From contig JARCOQ010000016.1 in assembly GCA_029207755.1 (NCBI GenBank), forward strand, positions 16,265,307-16,329,306: a stretch of DNA of 64,000 nucleotides, in the 5' to 3' direction. The position numbers were made by a program, and so were the translations under genes. Positions within the stretch are counted from its first letter, which is position 1. Each line of letters starts with the position of its first letter. The notes under the pieces are model-generated. The model searched no databases, was not told the DNA's origin, and saw nothing but the letters and a program-made list of their open reading frames with translations. The DNA is from Chamaea fasciata. Lineage: Eukaryota; Chordata; Aves; Passeriformes; Sylviidae. Shown here in pieces: positions 1 to 12,800 of the stretch.

Positions 1-483
1 CCGCGGCGGGCCGGGCCGCGGCTCCGCGGTGAGGAGAGAGGAGAGCCCCGGGCCCAGGAGCCGCGGAGGGGTGGGATGGGATGGGGGCCGGAGCGCTTCC
101 CCGCTCCGTTCTGCTCCGCCGGCCCGGCGGCTGCCGCTCCTCTGGCGCTGGCGAGCGCTGCCACACGCCCGAGTTTGGCCGGGCTATTTCTCGGCCAAAG
201 GCAGCCCGGAGCCCTTCGGGACGGAGACGGGGGGCTGCCGGGGGGTCCTGGCTGCCGTTTGGGGGGGGTTATGGTGGAGCTTTCCCTCTCCCGCCCTCGG
301 CACAGGTTGTTGGGTCGGGACAGCAAACGAAAGGGGATTTAGTAACAAACAACGGCGGCCATGTTGAGAGGAATTTCTGTAGCTAAACTTCTCCCCTCTC
401 AGCCCAGGGGTTTCTCTGCCTCCCCGGGGGGCTCCCTGGCCTGACTGTGTGCCCCCCTCTTTTCTCGCTCTCCTCCCCCGCAG
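1..483 (+). promoter_or_regulatory. CRAMP1: CRAMP1 CpG island / 5'UTR region and putative intron 1
   Basis: The first 260 bases are strongly GC- and CpG-rich, as at a vertebrate housekeeping promoter. A good splice donor (GCG then GTGAGG) sits at 28/29, and a strong pyrimidine-rich acceptor ends at 483, one base before the ATG. I infer a non-coding exon 1 that starts left of the window and ends at 28, followed by a short intron (29-483). The donor is the best match I see, but it is not proven; a transcript is needed to confirm it. Open frames here on both strands are products of GC-rich composition. Confidence 0.6.
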
Positions 484-484
484 G

Positions 485-833
485 ATGACAGTGAAACTGG
501 GAGAGAACGGCGGGGAGGAAGGGTTGAAAAAGCTGGGCAAGAGAGCAGGAGGAGATGAGGAGTCCCTGGAAGAAGAAGGGGCAGGAGGAGGAGGAGAGGC
601 AGCTCCAGGCAGCAGCAGCACAAAGAAAGAAGAGAAGATCATTAACAGCAACACTACCAGCAGCCCCCCACCGAACCCAAACTTGTCACCGGCCCCTGCC
701 TCTCTTCAGCCCTCCCAGAGCCCGGACCAGCATCATTTTCTCAGGTCCAGCGTCAGACCTCAGAGCAAGAGACTGAAGAAGGATTCCCAGGCATCCTCCT
801 CGGTTGGCAGCAGCACTGCTGGGAAAGGCAAAG
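485..833 (+). CDS. CRAMP1: CRAMP1 coding exon 2 (residues 1-117, start codon)
   Basis: The frame starts [20 protein letters not shown], matching the CRAMP1 N-terminus. The exon begins at 484, so only one base precedes the ATG. An in-frame codon upstream at 449 lies in the intron and is ignored. The segment is acidic, then Ser/Pro-rich, and ends with a basic patch ([14 protein letters not shown]) that could serve in nuclear import. The donor is AAG then GTACTG at 834, with one base of codon 117 left over. Confidence 0.95.
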
Positions 834-3800
834 GTACTGTGTTTTGCCACCCTAAAAACACGCAGGCAAGGGGGATGGCGAAGAGGGGGCGCACCTGTGG
901 GGCTCTGGGTTGTCATTCTATTTCGGTAGATGCCATCTTTTGTTTGGTTTGAGAAGGTGTTTTGGGGCTTGTTTCTCATGGCTGAAATCTTCTTTGTGTC
1001 CCAAGGCTTCAGCTTTTCTGCTGCCCACTGTCCTCTCTGCACTTCCAGAAATGGGGGGCGTCTGGATGTTTATGTGGAGGAGGAAATATTCTACATTATT
1101 GAAGCAAATATTTAATGTCTTTATTTCATCTCTCTCGAGTTTTGGGAAATTCCTCTGTTTTGATTAGGAAATCAAGACTCTAGCTAGCTGTGTAATCAGG
1201 TGGCTGCACTCTGAATTCTATTCTTGGATAGTAACAAAGTATTCACTGAGTGCTGGTTAGCATAGTTAAAAAAAACCCACCCACAAGACATTGGTGGTTT
1301 CCCCCAATTATTTTTATTATCCAAATAACTATTTTGGAAACAGCAATGAAATACACATATTGACATGTTTGTTTCTAAGGTGTTGGGAGTGCTGTTTCAC
1401 TGTTTCAGAACAGTTTGGGCATCTATGTGATTTGAGATTTTATTAAATTAAGATTGGTTTGTACACATCTGAAAGTCTGTAGGTACAGACATGCACACCT
1501 GCTTTTTCACTTAGCATTGGAGACAAGAATTTGATTTTTTTTTTTTTTGGAGCTGTTTCTAACTTCAATAGCTGGAAGGCAGCAGGGATATTTGAATATT
1601 TTGGTGCCATTGTGTGTGCTCGGCAGTAACTAGATGACATCTTAGAACTGCAGTTGAGCTGTACTTGAGCCTAATTTTGGATATCATGTGCTGAAGTAGT
1701 CAAGTGTTATTTTCTGTTAATTTTTGAGAAAAACAGCACTCAAAGATTGCATCAACATTTAAAATAATTAAGTTTACTCTTGTCTGCTAAATTGAAGTAT
1801 AATTCCATGTAGGATAAACGTGTCTTGGAGTTTACCTCATTCTTGTCTGTCTCAGGGATGTGCATGTGCTGGGCATTAAGTAAACATTACAGTTACAATA
1901 GTTTTGTGTTGCAGTAATAAGGCAGTGCAAATTGGGATATTTAGTTATTGTTATATCAGAAAAATGTTCTTGAACTCAGTTGCTTGACAGTTGGTATAAT
2001 TGACTAAAGTATTTCTAAGTACCTTAGTAAGTCCTCTTGAATCTCTTAATTGTTAAATGAAAGCTCTCTGTGGTGGTAGAACACAAAGAACACAAAGGTG
2101 ACAGAACAGAAAGGCCTATATAATTTTTCTTCCAGTTGCATGAAACCAAATAAACAAACAAATGGAATATCCAGGAGTGTTGAGCTATGTATAATTAATT
2201 CCAGGATTGTAAATAGTATTAGATGTGAGGAGGTGTTTCTTTGAAATAGGTCTTGTATATGATTCACAAGTTGAATATGTCCATTTGAAATTATTCCATT
2301 GATTTGGAATTGCATGCATGTGTGAACAAATACATGTGTTTGTGCAAGTGTATAATCATGTTTGTACATGAACATTTATTTCCAATTCTAGAGCAGGAGA
2401 ATGATTTTTAACTAGGAATATCAACACGATAGGAAAATAAATTTCATTCACTTTCAGATTCCAAAACAAACATAAGAAAATTACATACAGAACAGAAAAT
2501 ATTATCTCAGTAACCAGTTATGGATAGTGCTTGCAATCACTGTACCATGTTATCAGGTTTGGGAGAACTCCTTAAATTCATCAGGAGTGACAGTGGTAGA
2601 ATTATATCTGTGCTTTCAGTTTTTCAATTTTGAGACCAGCCACAGCTCTGCCTGGCCAGATTTGGTGTGAATGTGTCCAACTGATTGAATTCTCTGATAT
2701 GGTTGAGATTATAATTGTCAGATTTTGGAGAACAGAGCCATGGAACAGGATCCTTTCTAATTTGAGTTCTTTATGTTCAGAGATGCATAATGAGAGGTTT
2801 TCCAGGCTTGTCTTAATTCCTAGTGGAATGCCTTGTGATCAGAATTCATAGTGCTCTGTGTTCCGAGCAAAGTGTCTCACAGAGGCAGCTTCTGATAGGA
2901 AATGAATGGAAGGGTGGAGATGACTAATAAAGATTGGACTTAAATCCTTTCATTAGCTGTCCCATTAACTTTCTCCTCCCTCTGTAAGTATAAAAGTGAT
3001 GAAAAGCTGGAGTGCATCAGCTCTAAACCTGGAAGCTTTTGCATTGTTTATGTCAAAGTCAAGGTGATGGCTGCACAAGTAGCTCTGACAGTGGCCTTCT
3101 GGAGTGACCAGACACACCTGTGCTTGGTCCAGTGAAACAAGAAACTTGTTTTTGTCATAGGCATTCAATAATGCTGTGTAACCCTTAACGTTTTATTGAA
3201 GTGCGTTTACTTCTAGAACCTCTGTATTCTGAAGGGAAAATTCTCACTTGCCAATTTTTAAGGAGTAGTGTGATCAATGCACTTATTTTGTTTCAAATTG
3301 TAGTTGCTCAGCAAGCATTGGTTTGTCTTCAGAAAAGTTTTGAAAATAGTATTATTTTTTTTTCTATGTGTTGCAAATTCCTTTTTACTTTTGGCAGTCG
3401 TGCTTTTAGGGTCCTTAATTGTAGCAGACAAATTATTGATAAACTTGTCTGTAAACTGTAAAAAGAGTGTGCCCACTCAACATCTGCTAACTTTTCAACT
3501 TTATCTTACTGTGGTTCAAGGAAGCTTGCCTCATGGAGTGTATAAACATGCTGCTAATAGTCGGATTGCCCTGATGTACTCTTTAATTGCACGTTTGAAT
3601 CCCATCTCTTGCCTTTTGTGTACTGAGGTGCACTTTTGAGTTCAAGGCAAAAAATTACACGGAAAATAGTACAGTTGAATAAAGTTTGGAAACTATTTCA
3701 CTTCAGTAGCCAATCCATTTGGAATTGTGGGAAGGTTTATCAAATTTCCTGCACAAATATCTAAATCTCTGCATTTTTTAAGAATTATTATCATACTCTT

Positions 3801-6800
3801 TTCAACTGCTCGTCACCTGTTAATTGTATTTTCAAGGTCATAGTCTACACCGCAACTAATGCATGACTTTTGAACCATGAAGGCTTGAAAGGAAGTCTTC
3901 AAGTAACTTGCATGAAACCATAGCAAGCACTTGAAGGACTAGTGGTGTCGAGACAGTTTATTGTGGAAGTTCCAATGAAGGGAGGTTGGTTGAGGGAGGA
4001 GGTGCAGATCAAATTAAGGTTGCTGAAAAAGGGATTTCTGAGTGTTTGCTTCTCAAACACCAGCATGCGACATGGTTGCTGAGCGCAGGTTGTTAAGGTG
4101 TGAACCACAGGCTTTCGTCCATGAAGCCAGAGTGGATGGAAAATGTATTTGTGTGTTTGTTGTGACCACACTGGTAAAAGGCAGTGCTAATGGTATACAT
4201 TGCCATCATGTGCTGTAGATGTAGCTTGAATTAGAGTAGAGTATTGCCATTTCAGTGTTTTTATCTATTTTCTGAATGCAGAGTGAAGTCAGGAGGACTA
4301 GCCTAATGGTGATAAGCTGAAGCTTGAAGATGTCTTTCATGCTGTTGTTCTGGATTTATTCCTAAAATGTGTAGAATGGCTCAAAAAAGTATTTGGATTT
4401 GTTTTGTGGTAATAAGCAGGGTTTTTTTTGAAAAAGAACTTACTCAGCTGAAAGCTTGGTTGAATTGAAGTGTTCCATCTTTTGGCATGGTATAGAACTT
4501 GCTAAAAAGCAGTCTAGTTTGTTTCAGCATGCCAGAGTTCCATGTTTGGTAGCGTGTGGGTTATATCAACTACTATCTTCTGTAGAGAAGATGTAGATAC
4601 CAAAATACCTAATGTATGTACTTACAGTGAGTTTTATTGTGTCTTCCTGAGTTCATATGTTGCAGAATGTGTTGTAACCATCATGTGAGATGTTACTCCT
4701 CCAGCGTTATTTCTCTAGGACATGAACCACTGTTCAAAAACTACTGGCACAGTCCCTTGTTCTGACATTCTCCTTAATTCTGTCCATCTCACTTGCACTT
4801 GGTACTTCTCCTTTCATCCTACCCTGACATGCTTTCATTCATTCTTTGCCGTCTTGTTTACCCCAGTTCTCCCTCCCTCCCTCCCTTTGGAAGTGGCTCA
4901 GGACCAGGACTCCACAGTATCTCATCCCATATCGCAAGAGGAGGATTTTCTCCTCCAGTGCAGTAGGTACTGAGCTCTGACAGGTAGGTACTGTGTCTGT
5001 GTGCAAGGCTGCATGGCTGCAGGGTTAAGTGGAACTGCATACTGAGCTTTATGGGTGTTTTCTTTGGGAACAGCAGGAGAATAGTGATTTACAGGAGATG
5101 GGGGAGTGACCAAAGGGGTTTGCCCTGTCATTCCTTTCTTACTACTGTGCATGGGAACATTTATCGTTGGGTTATCCCAATCTAACCTATAGCATACCAA
5201 GCCTTGGTAAGGCAATGGAATGTGCATAGAACTACAGGCCAGTTCAGGATAAAAGACAATAACAAGAACAATCATACATCAGTAAGTTACCCCCCATAAA
5301 TTCATTACCTCAGTCTTACTGTATGGAATTCTTGTTACATACAGAACAGCTAACGAGCTTCCATCCTCTCTCTAATGATTGATGATTCTGTGATTAATTC
5401 TATGATTAATAATGGATGATTTAAATCTTCATCAATGCATTAAAACAAGAAACTCCCCTGAGGCCAGCTATAGCATTACTGCTGCAGAATGCTGGGGAGA
5501 AGGAGGGGGCTCACTCTAACAACCTGCTCAGGTGTTTGTTCAATGTAAAATCCTTTATAGAAGAGACAAGACAAGGACAAGCTGGACATTCTCCCATGTC
5601 TATTCATCTTGCATCACTCAGCCAGTGACCTAGACATCGACACCATTACAGCTATTGCAACTCATTCTCTTCGCTCCAGGTGCACCAGAGCACCAGCACC
5701 TGTACTTTGTACCTGTGTACAAGGTACAAGGCAGTCATTTGGATATGCAAGTTCCCAGCATTTTCCCTCATCTTTCAATACAGTTTACAAAGACTTCGAA
5801 TTTTTGTACTCTGTATTTCAACTGTAACCCCCCCAAGAAATCATGGATCAGAACACCAGTGTTCCAGAGAAACTTATTCATTCCTTTTGTCCAGTGTTCT
5901 CTGCCTATCTATATGTCAAATTATTAAAACTTCATTTATCTGTGTCTGGCATAGTATCATCTCAAAATGCATTCACATGGAAAAAGCCGTCTCTGTAGTT
6001 CTAAGCAAAACATAAACGCTTGCAAAAAATAAATAAAGAGATTTAAAGACTGCGCTTTCAAGATCCCATATAGGAATGACAGACAGTGGAACACACAGGT
6101 TTAAAATAACTGAGACACTGACAGTATCAGGATCTCATAGTGGCTACCACCACAAGTTCTTCCTTCTAGGTATCAACTCAGAATTTGCCTTTCAGTCTTC
6201 CACTGACAGCTTTTACAGGCCAGCTGATTCATATTTTCTGTGACAGATTACACACACACAGAAGTTGGAATCCCCAGAGTAAATTCTCACTACACCCTTG
6301 TATCCCAACACACAAGCTGGGTTACAGGCTTAGCTCACAACAACTTCTTCAGGAGTCACCAGTCACTGTAGGTAGAACATTCACTTGGGAATACCTTTAT
6401 AAACAAGATGGTGCATTCACACTCTCACCTGCCACAGTCCGGCTGCCAAATGTTAGGACTAACGCACTCCCGAAAATGAGGGTTGCAAATGCCAACTTGT
6501 AGCAGAGAAGTTCCCTGCAAGTCAACACTTCATTTTGAGTGCTAACTTCGTAACTGGGAAGGAAGTTTCTACCCTGCCTGCACAGGACACAGCATGGACT
6601 CCTGAGATCTGTGAGTCTAGAATAGCTTATGTCCTATTGCATGGTATGCCATATAGTGTTCTTGTGAATTAACACCCAAAGCTTGAAACATAGACCCACA
6701 AAATATTCTGAGCTGGAAGGGACCCACAAGGATTATGGAGTCCAACTCTTAAATGAATGGCCCGTATAGGCCCATGCAGGAACGGAACCTGTGACCTGGT

Positions 6801-9800
6801 ACTTGGCATTCTTAGTACCATTCTTAGTGCCACGCTCTGACCAACTCTGCTGATCTCATGATCAACTGGTAACTGTCCAACACAGACAATGGTAGCCTAT
6901 CTTCTCCTAACTGTTACTATTTAGAAAATCAGAGGTAGTTGAATGTCTTCAAAGCATATGCAGTGTCAGTTACAAATCTGAGCCTTGTAACAAACCAATA
7001 TTTAATGCTTGTTTCTCTATGGACAGGATATATTTAGTATACAATGTATCAAACAGCACTATCTGAGCTAACCAGGAAGAGCTGTAAAATGTCCCTCATG
7101 GTTTATTTTACATTTGGTCACTCCCCCATCTCCTGTAAATCACTATTCTCCTGCTCTTCCCATAAGAAGAAAACACCCATGCAGTCTTGCAGGCAGGTAC
7201 CTGTCAGAGCTCAGTACCTACTGCACTGGAGGAGAAAATCCTCCTCTTGCAGCATGGGATGAGATACTGTGGAGTCCTGGTCCTGAGCCACTTCCAAAGG
7301 GAGGGAGGGAGGGAGAACTGGGGTAAACAAGATGGCAAAGGATGAATGAAAGCATGTCGGGGTAGGATGGAAGGAGAAGTACCAAGTGCAAGTGAGATGG
7401 AAAGAATTAAGGGGAATGTCAGAACAAGGGACTGTGCCAGTAGTTTTTAAGCAGTGGTTCGTGGAAGAATTGAATGACATGCAAGAGCTCTGTTGAGATG
7501 ACAGGATATTCAGATTTTTAGATCTTCATATACAATACCCTGAACAATTGTCTGGATGGTAATTTGTAAAAGAGTTTGAAACAAAAAGGATTCTGATAAA
7601 ATTCCCAGGACTGCAGTTTGTCTTGTAGAATAGTAAGTATGCCTGAAGGAACAAAAGATCAATTATGAGTTACATCCTGTATAGAAGTTGAATCCATGGA
7701 GTCCTCAGCATGTCTAGTAGAGCTCTCCAGTCCATCTTTTACCTACGACTACAATGTAAATGAAAATGAACTGAACTTTAAATTCTTGTAAGACCATAAA
7801 ATCTTTACTGACACATTAGCTTCTTTTGTTTTTTAATAATGAAAACTTTATGTCTACCAAGTGTACTGAACAATCTTCAGAAAATCTTTGATAAGATCTG
7901 TTCTTCAGGCAGCTGACTTAGGATTTTATTTACTTGAGTAAGTGTTAAAAAAACAAAACCCCCCAGAAACCCCAAACAAAACCCAACCGGCCAGCGCACA
8001 AATGAAACCCTCGCATCCTGCATTCATTATTCCTTTGAAGGATATCTCAGAAGTTGGGATCTGTGATCAAAATAGTGGCTCTGGACTGAAATCCTGTACC
8101 TGTCTTCTGATAAAGGATGTCTTTTGGGTTGGGAGCTGGTAGCAACAGGAGATTGGAGATTGAGTGTGGGGACTGATGGGTTTGACTTTGTCCTTCTTGA
8201 CCAAAGATCTGTAATTCATTACTGTACAAATTGTGATATTCCAATCTCACATTTGCAGAATGAAGAAGTGTCTGTTCTGTGTCTGTGTTGAGTTTCTTCT
8301 CAACCATCTGTTAAAGTGCTCAGTTTTTTTCTTGTGGTTTCCTTTTTTTAAAAGGATTTACCTCCACAGTGCCAGAATTAAATGGCTTCAGTTATTTCAT
8401 CAGTGTCTGATAAAACCTGAAGGAAGTAAAGAAGCTGTTTATTTGAGAAATTATTTATAAGTGAATTTTCTTCTAGATTGTCTAATGTTTTTTCATGTCT
8501 TGCCTTACATGCATCTCTGTGGTGACAGTAATTTTCTTCAAGAGTCAAATAATCATCCCTAGAAAGAAAAGACATATTAACTCCAAAGTGGTCACGGTAT
8601 CATATTTTATATCAAGTAAATATTTATTGTATGCAGGAAAAAAAAATGTACTTTCATAGATCCTGCTGTCTTCCAGGTTTGATTTCAAATATATTTCCAT
8701 TACTTGAATAAACCACCATCTTTAGGATTTGGAAAAATGACTTTGTCGCCCAAAGGATTCCTTTCAAATTGACTTGTGAAGATTTACATACAAGTCTTTC
8801 AATCTCTAAAGCACAGTGGGCCTGTAACAGCTGATTCTTCTGATACTTTTTAAAAAAAATTCTGTTAGAATTCTCAAAATGGGATCTCTGGGTTCTTGAA
8901 TGAGATATGTATGTATGTGTATATGTAAAACTCTGGCTTTGTCAGGTACAAAAACCTCCATGAAGCTGAGTTTGAAAAGACAACTGAACATTTAAAGCCT
9001 AAATAGGAAAGAGAATTATGCTGATATATCTAAAAGTTAAGGAAACCAGTTGGGACTGCTATATTGTACAAGCTGGGTGTATAAGCAAATAAACTGAGGC
9101 AAGCTGAGGTAAAGCACAAAACATAAAGGCCAGTCACTGGAGAAGAGGAAAGTGTAATGAGCATTCCTTATAATGAGCAATGAACATTTAGTGTTAAAAG
9201 ACTTCTGTTTTATTAAGTACGTGTCTGCATTGATAAGTCTAATCCTAAATAATTTTTAAAAATAAAATTAAAGATAATTGATTTTAGAAATATAAATTTC
9301 TGGGAATGATTGTTTTTTTACAGAAAAAAAATGAATGCATTTTGGGGAGTTGGCCTCGGTTTCTGGATTAACACTCATATATAGCATCAAACCAGGCATG
9401 ATGTTTTGTTTGTACACTTTCCATCTCTTTTTGTTTTCAGGTCCCTACTTGAGTAAACAGCGAATTTTCTCAGTTTTATCCAGCATTGTTCTCATTTTAG
9501 TATTTCCAATCCTCATATTTTTTTTCTGTGTTCTTTGGATGCTGATAACTGACAAGGGGGCTATCAAGATTACACTTCTGTGCCTTTTTCTAAAAGCCAC
9601 AGCAGGATTTGGGAAAGGAGCGTGGGTTGACACTTGCCATCCTTTGGATAGCTGGAGTTTTCCTAGATGGGCCATGTCAGAGGTGATGCTCTGAGGATCA
9701 TACACTGTGGATCAGATTGTGGAAATGATGATCCTTTGCCATGTAATGAGCTAAAGTGGACTTCTCTCAATCCTTCCCTTTTCACAGTTATTCTGGAGGC

Positions 9801-12800
9801 AGTAGGATCAAGACCAAAGACAAGGATGTGACATTCCACCTATTTTCCTCACGGACATCGCTTTGCTCCATTGGTCAGCTCCCTGTTCAGTACTGCTTAG
9901 GAGTTCTCCCTGGCTGCAGGGCAGTGACTGCAGAGCTTACCAGCATCTAAGTATCAGGGAGCATTATCTGGTAGAGGCTGCTGTGGTACATTCCTGCTTG
10001 TCTGTGTTACTTCTGGAACTACAGAATTAAGCCATGGAAACCTTCCCCTTGTTTTTTGCACTTGAGGTTTTATTCTTATGAAACAAACCTCGTTATTTGT
10101 CCCATTGTATTTCAAGTGAAAAAGGAGAAAATTCTGAATTACTCCCTTACCTTCATCCATTAATCTTCCTGTAGGTTTAATATTCACTCTGGTTATGGTT
10201 TTTTACAGCAGCAGATAATGGAGGGACTGCACCTGGTGGCACATCAGGAATTCCTCCCAGCAATCCTGCTGGGAATTCCAAGTCAGCGGCAAGGAACCTG
10301 GGCTCCTCAGCAGGAGAGAAGGAAGAAGGGAAGAAGGTCCGACGGCAGTGGGAGTCATGGAGCACGGAGGACAAGAATACTTTCTTTGAGGGACTGTATG
10401 AGGTACATGTAGAAGAAAATAACCGACTTAGATGGCTTTGGTTAGAGGCTAGATGTTGATAAAGAAGGTTGATTAGAGTGAGATTGGCAGGAGCAGAAGG
10501 CCACTTAGAGATGAGCATTTGTGGGGCCATACACAGGGCTGTGAAACAGCTGTCAGTCAAAGCCACGTGTCAAAAGAGTCAAGTTTCTTGGGTTTTTTTC
10601 TTTAAATACACAGGAAAGATTTCTGAGTTTTATTAATGAATGTTTATAATAATTTCAGTTGTTATTGAATTATGGTTCTGTTTCAAATGAAAAAGAATTA
10701 AATCATGTCCCCATCTGAACTTTCAAAAGCAACACACTTGCTCTGTAATAATACCAAAAAGGAAAAGCTGCTCTGTTCTAAAGAGAGTTGTGTTTAGTCT
10801 TTGGCCATGAAGAGGATAGAGCCAGTTCAGTCCTAGGGCTGAGAGACAAGAGTAAGTTACATCATCTTATTTTCTGTCTCTTATGATATATATGATGGAT
10901 TCCTGCTTTTCTTGTTCCTGTGATTATTTCCACAGCATATCTGTTTTGAAAATACGTGCCAAAGGTAAAAACAAAAGCAGTGATGGGGAGTTTTCTTTGC
11001 ACATATGCATCTTGTTGAATTTTTTTTTTCATCCTAGGCATGGTATCACATACATATATTTTGTGGACAAAATGAACACTTAACACAGTGTTTTTCTTTT
11101 TTTAACTCCTCTGAATTGCAGTAATATTCCTGGGAATAAAGTAATTTTTAAACCACTTCACTGACTTTTTTAAATATTGAGGAAAAATTTAAAAAATTTG
11201 TTTCAAGGTGGATCTGAGACTCAGTTTGTTCAGTCCGTCCTACCATTCATTTTGTGGCACTGCTTTTCAGAAGAGATTTTCATACTTTCTTACTTAAATC
11301 GGTTTCAACCTTTTCTGAAGACAAAATTTCTGTGATAGCAGGAGTGAATGTGTATAATATCAAATATTTTGAAACTCAATTTTTTTACTCTTAGTAACAG
11401 TAATATGAAATGTACTGTAAATATGGTATGTTTTTCATTTACTCTAGTCAGAATTGGTGGGGGGAATGCAGAGGAAAGTAAAGAATGCTCAGGGAAAAAA
11501 GTAAAAGAAAGTAAAGAATGCTCAGGGAAAAAAATCAGTGTTTTCAGTCCTGCTACTTACATTTGTAAGTAAACTTGGGTGATTTTTTAAATTTGCTAGC
11601 AGCGTACTGGGTTTTTTTTGAAACAGTTAAAGAAATTGGAAAGTAATTAATTTGGCATCTATGCTGCATTGTATGTAAAACAAAGGAAGCCAATGTCATT
11701 CTTTGACTGTTGAGTTCTGATCCCCAAAACTTCTGTTCATGGCCACTGAAATCCAGTTTCCCCCAAAGAACCCCAAAGTCCCTCACATTGTTTGGCTTGA
11801 CTTATGACAGATCCAAGTTTGAGTTTGAGTATTTCACTTTGATTTATTCTTTCTTCAGCATGGGAAGGACTTTGAAGCTATCCAGAACAACATTGCCCTG
11901 AAATACAAGAAGAAAGGCAAACCAGCAAGCATGGTGAAGAACAAGGAGCAGGTCCGGCACTTCTACTACCGCACCTGGCACAAGATCTCCAAGTACATTG
12001 ACTTTGACAATGGTTAGTATGCACCAAAATGGGCTTGGTGCAATGGTTGGTGTCCTGCCTTTTAGAGGTGAGGAAATAAATACTGAGGAGGAAATAAATA
12101 CTGAACATAGAGTTGTAGAACCACAGGATGGTTTGGGTTACAATGGACCTCAAAGACCATCCCGTTCCATCCTCTGCCATGGGCAAGGACACTCTCCACT
12201 AGACCAGATTGCTCAATGTCCCGTCCAACCTGGCCCGTGGCAACCTTCAGGAACGGGGAATCCACAGTGTCTCAGTTTTTATTTTTGTTAGCATGACCTT
12301 ATCAAAGTTTGTGTTTTGTGAAAAATACTTTTCAAAACCTGGTGTTTCTGTCACTACTTCTGTGAATTCACCACACCATAGTAAATGCAGATCCTGCTGT
12401 TAATACTGGGGAAAAAACAGGTTCAAGGAAATGTTTTTGTATTCTCAGGAGCACACCTTCAAGGAGAACTGCCTAAACATTAATCAGGCATGGTTCCATC
12501 AAGCAAACTGACCCAGCACCACTTTGCAATTCTTGGGGGAAGATAGAAACAAATAACAGTCTGGTACAAGTGTAAATGGTCACATATTTGCTCCCATTTT
12601 AAAGAAGTTTGAAATTGTACCATAGATTCAATAGCTTAGGATTCGCAGTGCCGTATTCCCCTTCCCATTCTTTTTTCTCCTTCTGCAACTGGCTTAATGA
12701 AAACTAAATTGGGAAGTCAGATAAACTGCTGGTGGTGTTTTATAACAGTAATAGTGACATGATAATTGAGAATGGATTTTTATCAAATCCATACTACTTA

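Larger units (their letters stand above)
834..10208 (+). other. CRAMP1: CRAMP1 intron 2 (9.4 kb)
   Basis: This is the longest CRAMP1 intron. It holds an inverted repeat pair (4720-5113 and 7113-7466), a SINE (6688-6857), and one copy of an unclassified dispersed repeat (3381-3510). The rest is AT-rich unique sequence in which I see no gene. Confidence 0.85.

Noticed and set aside
184..654. Minus-strand open frame of 156 codons at the CRAMP1 5' end
   Set aside because: It is antisense to the CpG island and CRAMP1 exon 2, with low-complexity Pro/Ser/Leu content.
6758..6857. Functional tRNA-Ile gene on the minus strand
   Set aside because: The cloverleaf is broken by insertions and an internal duplication, and it is fused to a CR1 tail, so it is a SINE head.
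4722..7480. Matching open frames of 83-89 codons in both arms of the inverted repeat
   Set aside because: The frames match because the DNA is duplicated; differences between them include nonconservative changes, and there is no recognisable domain or splice context.
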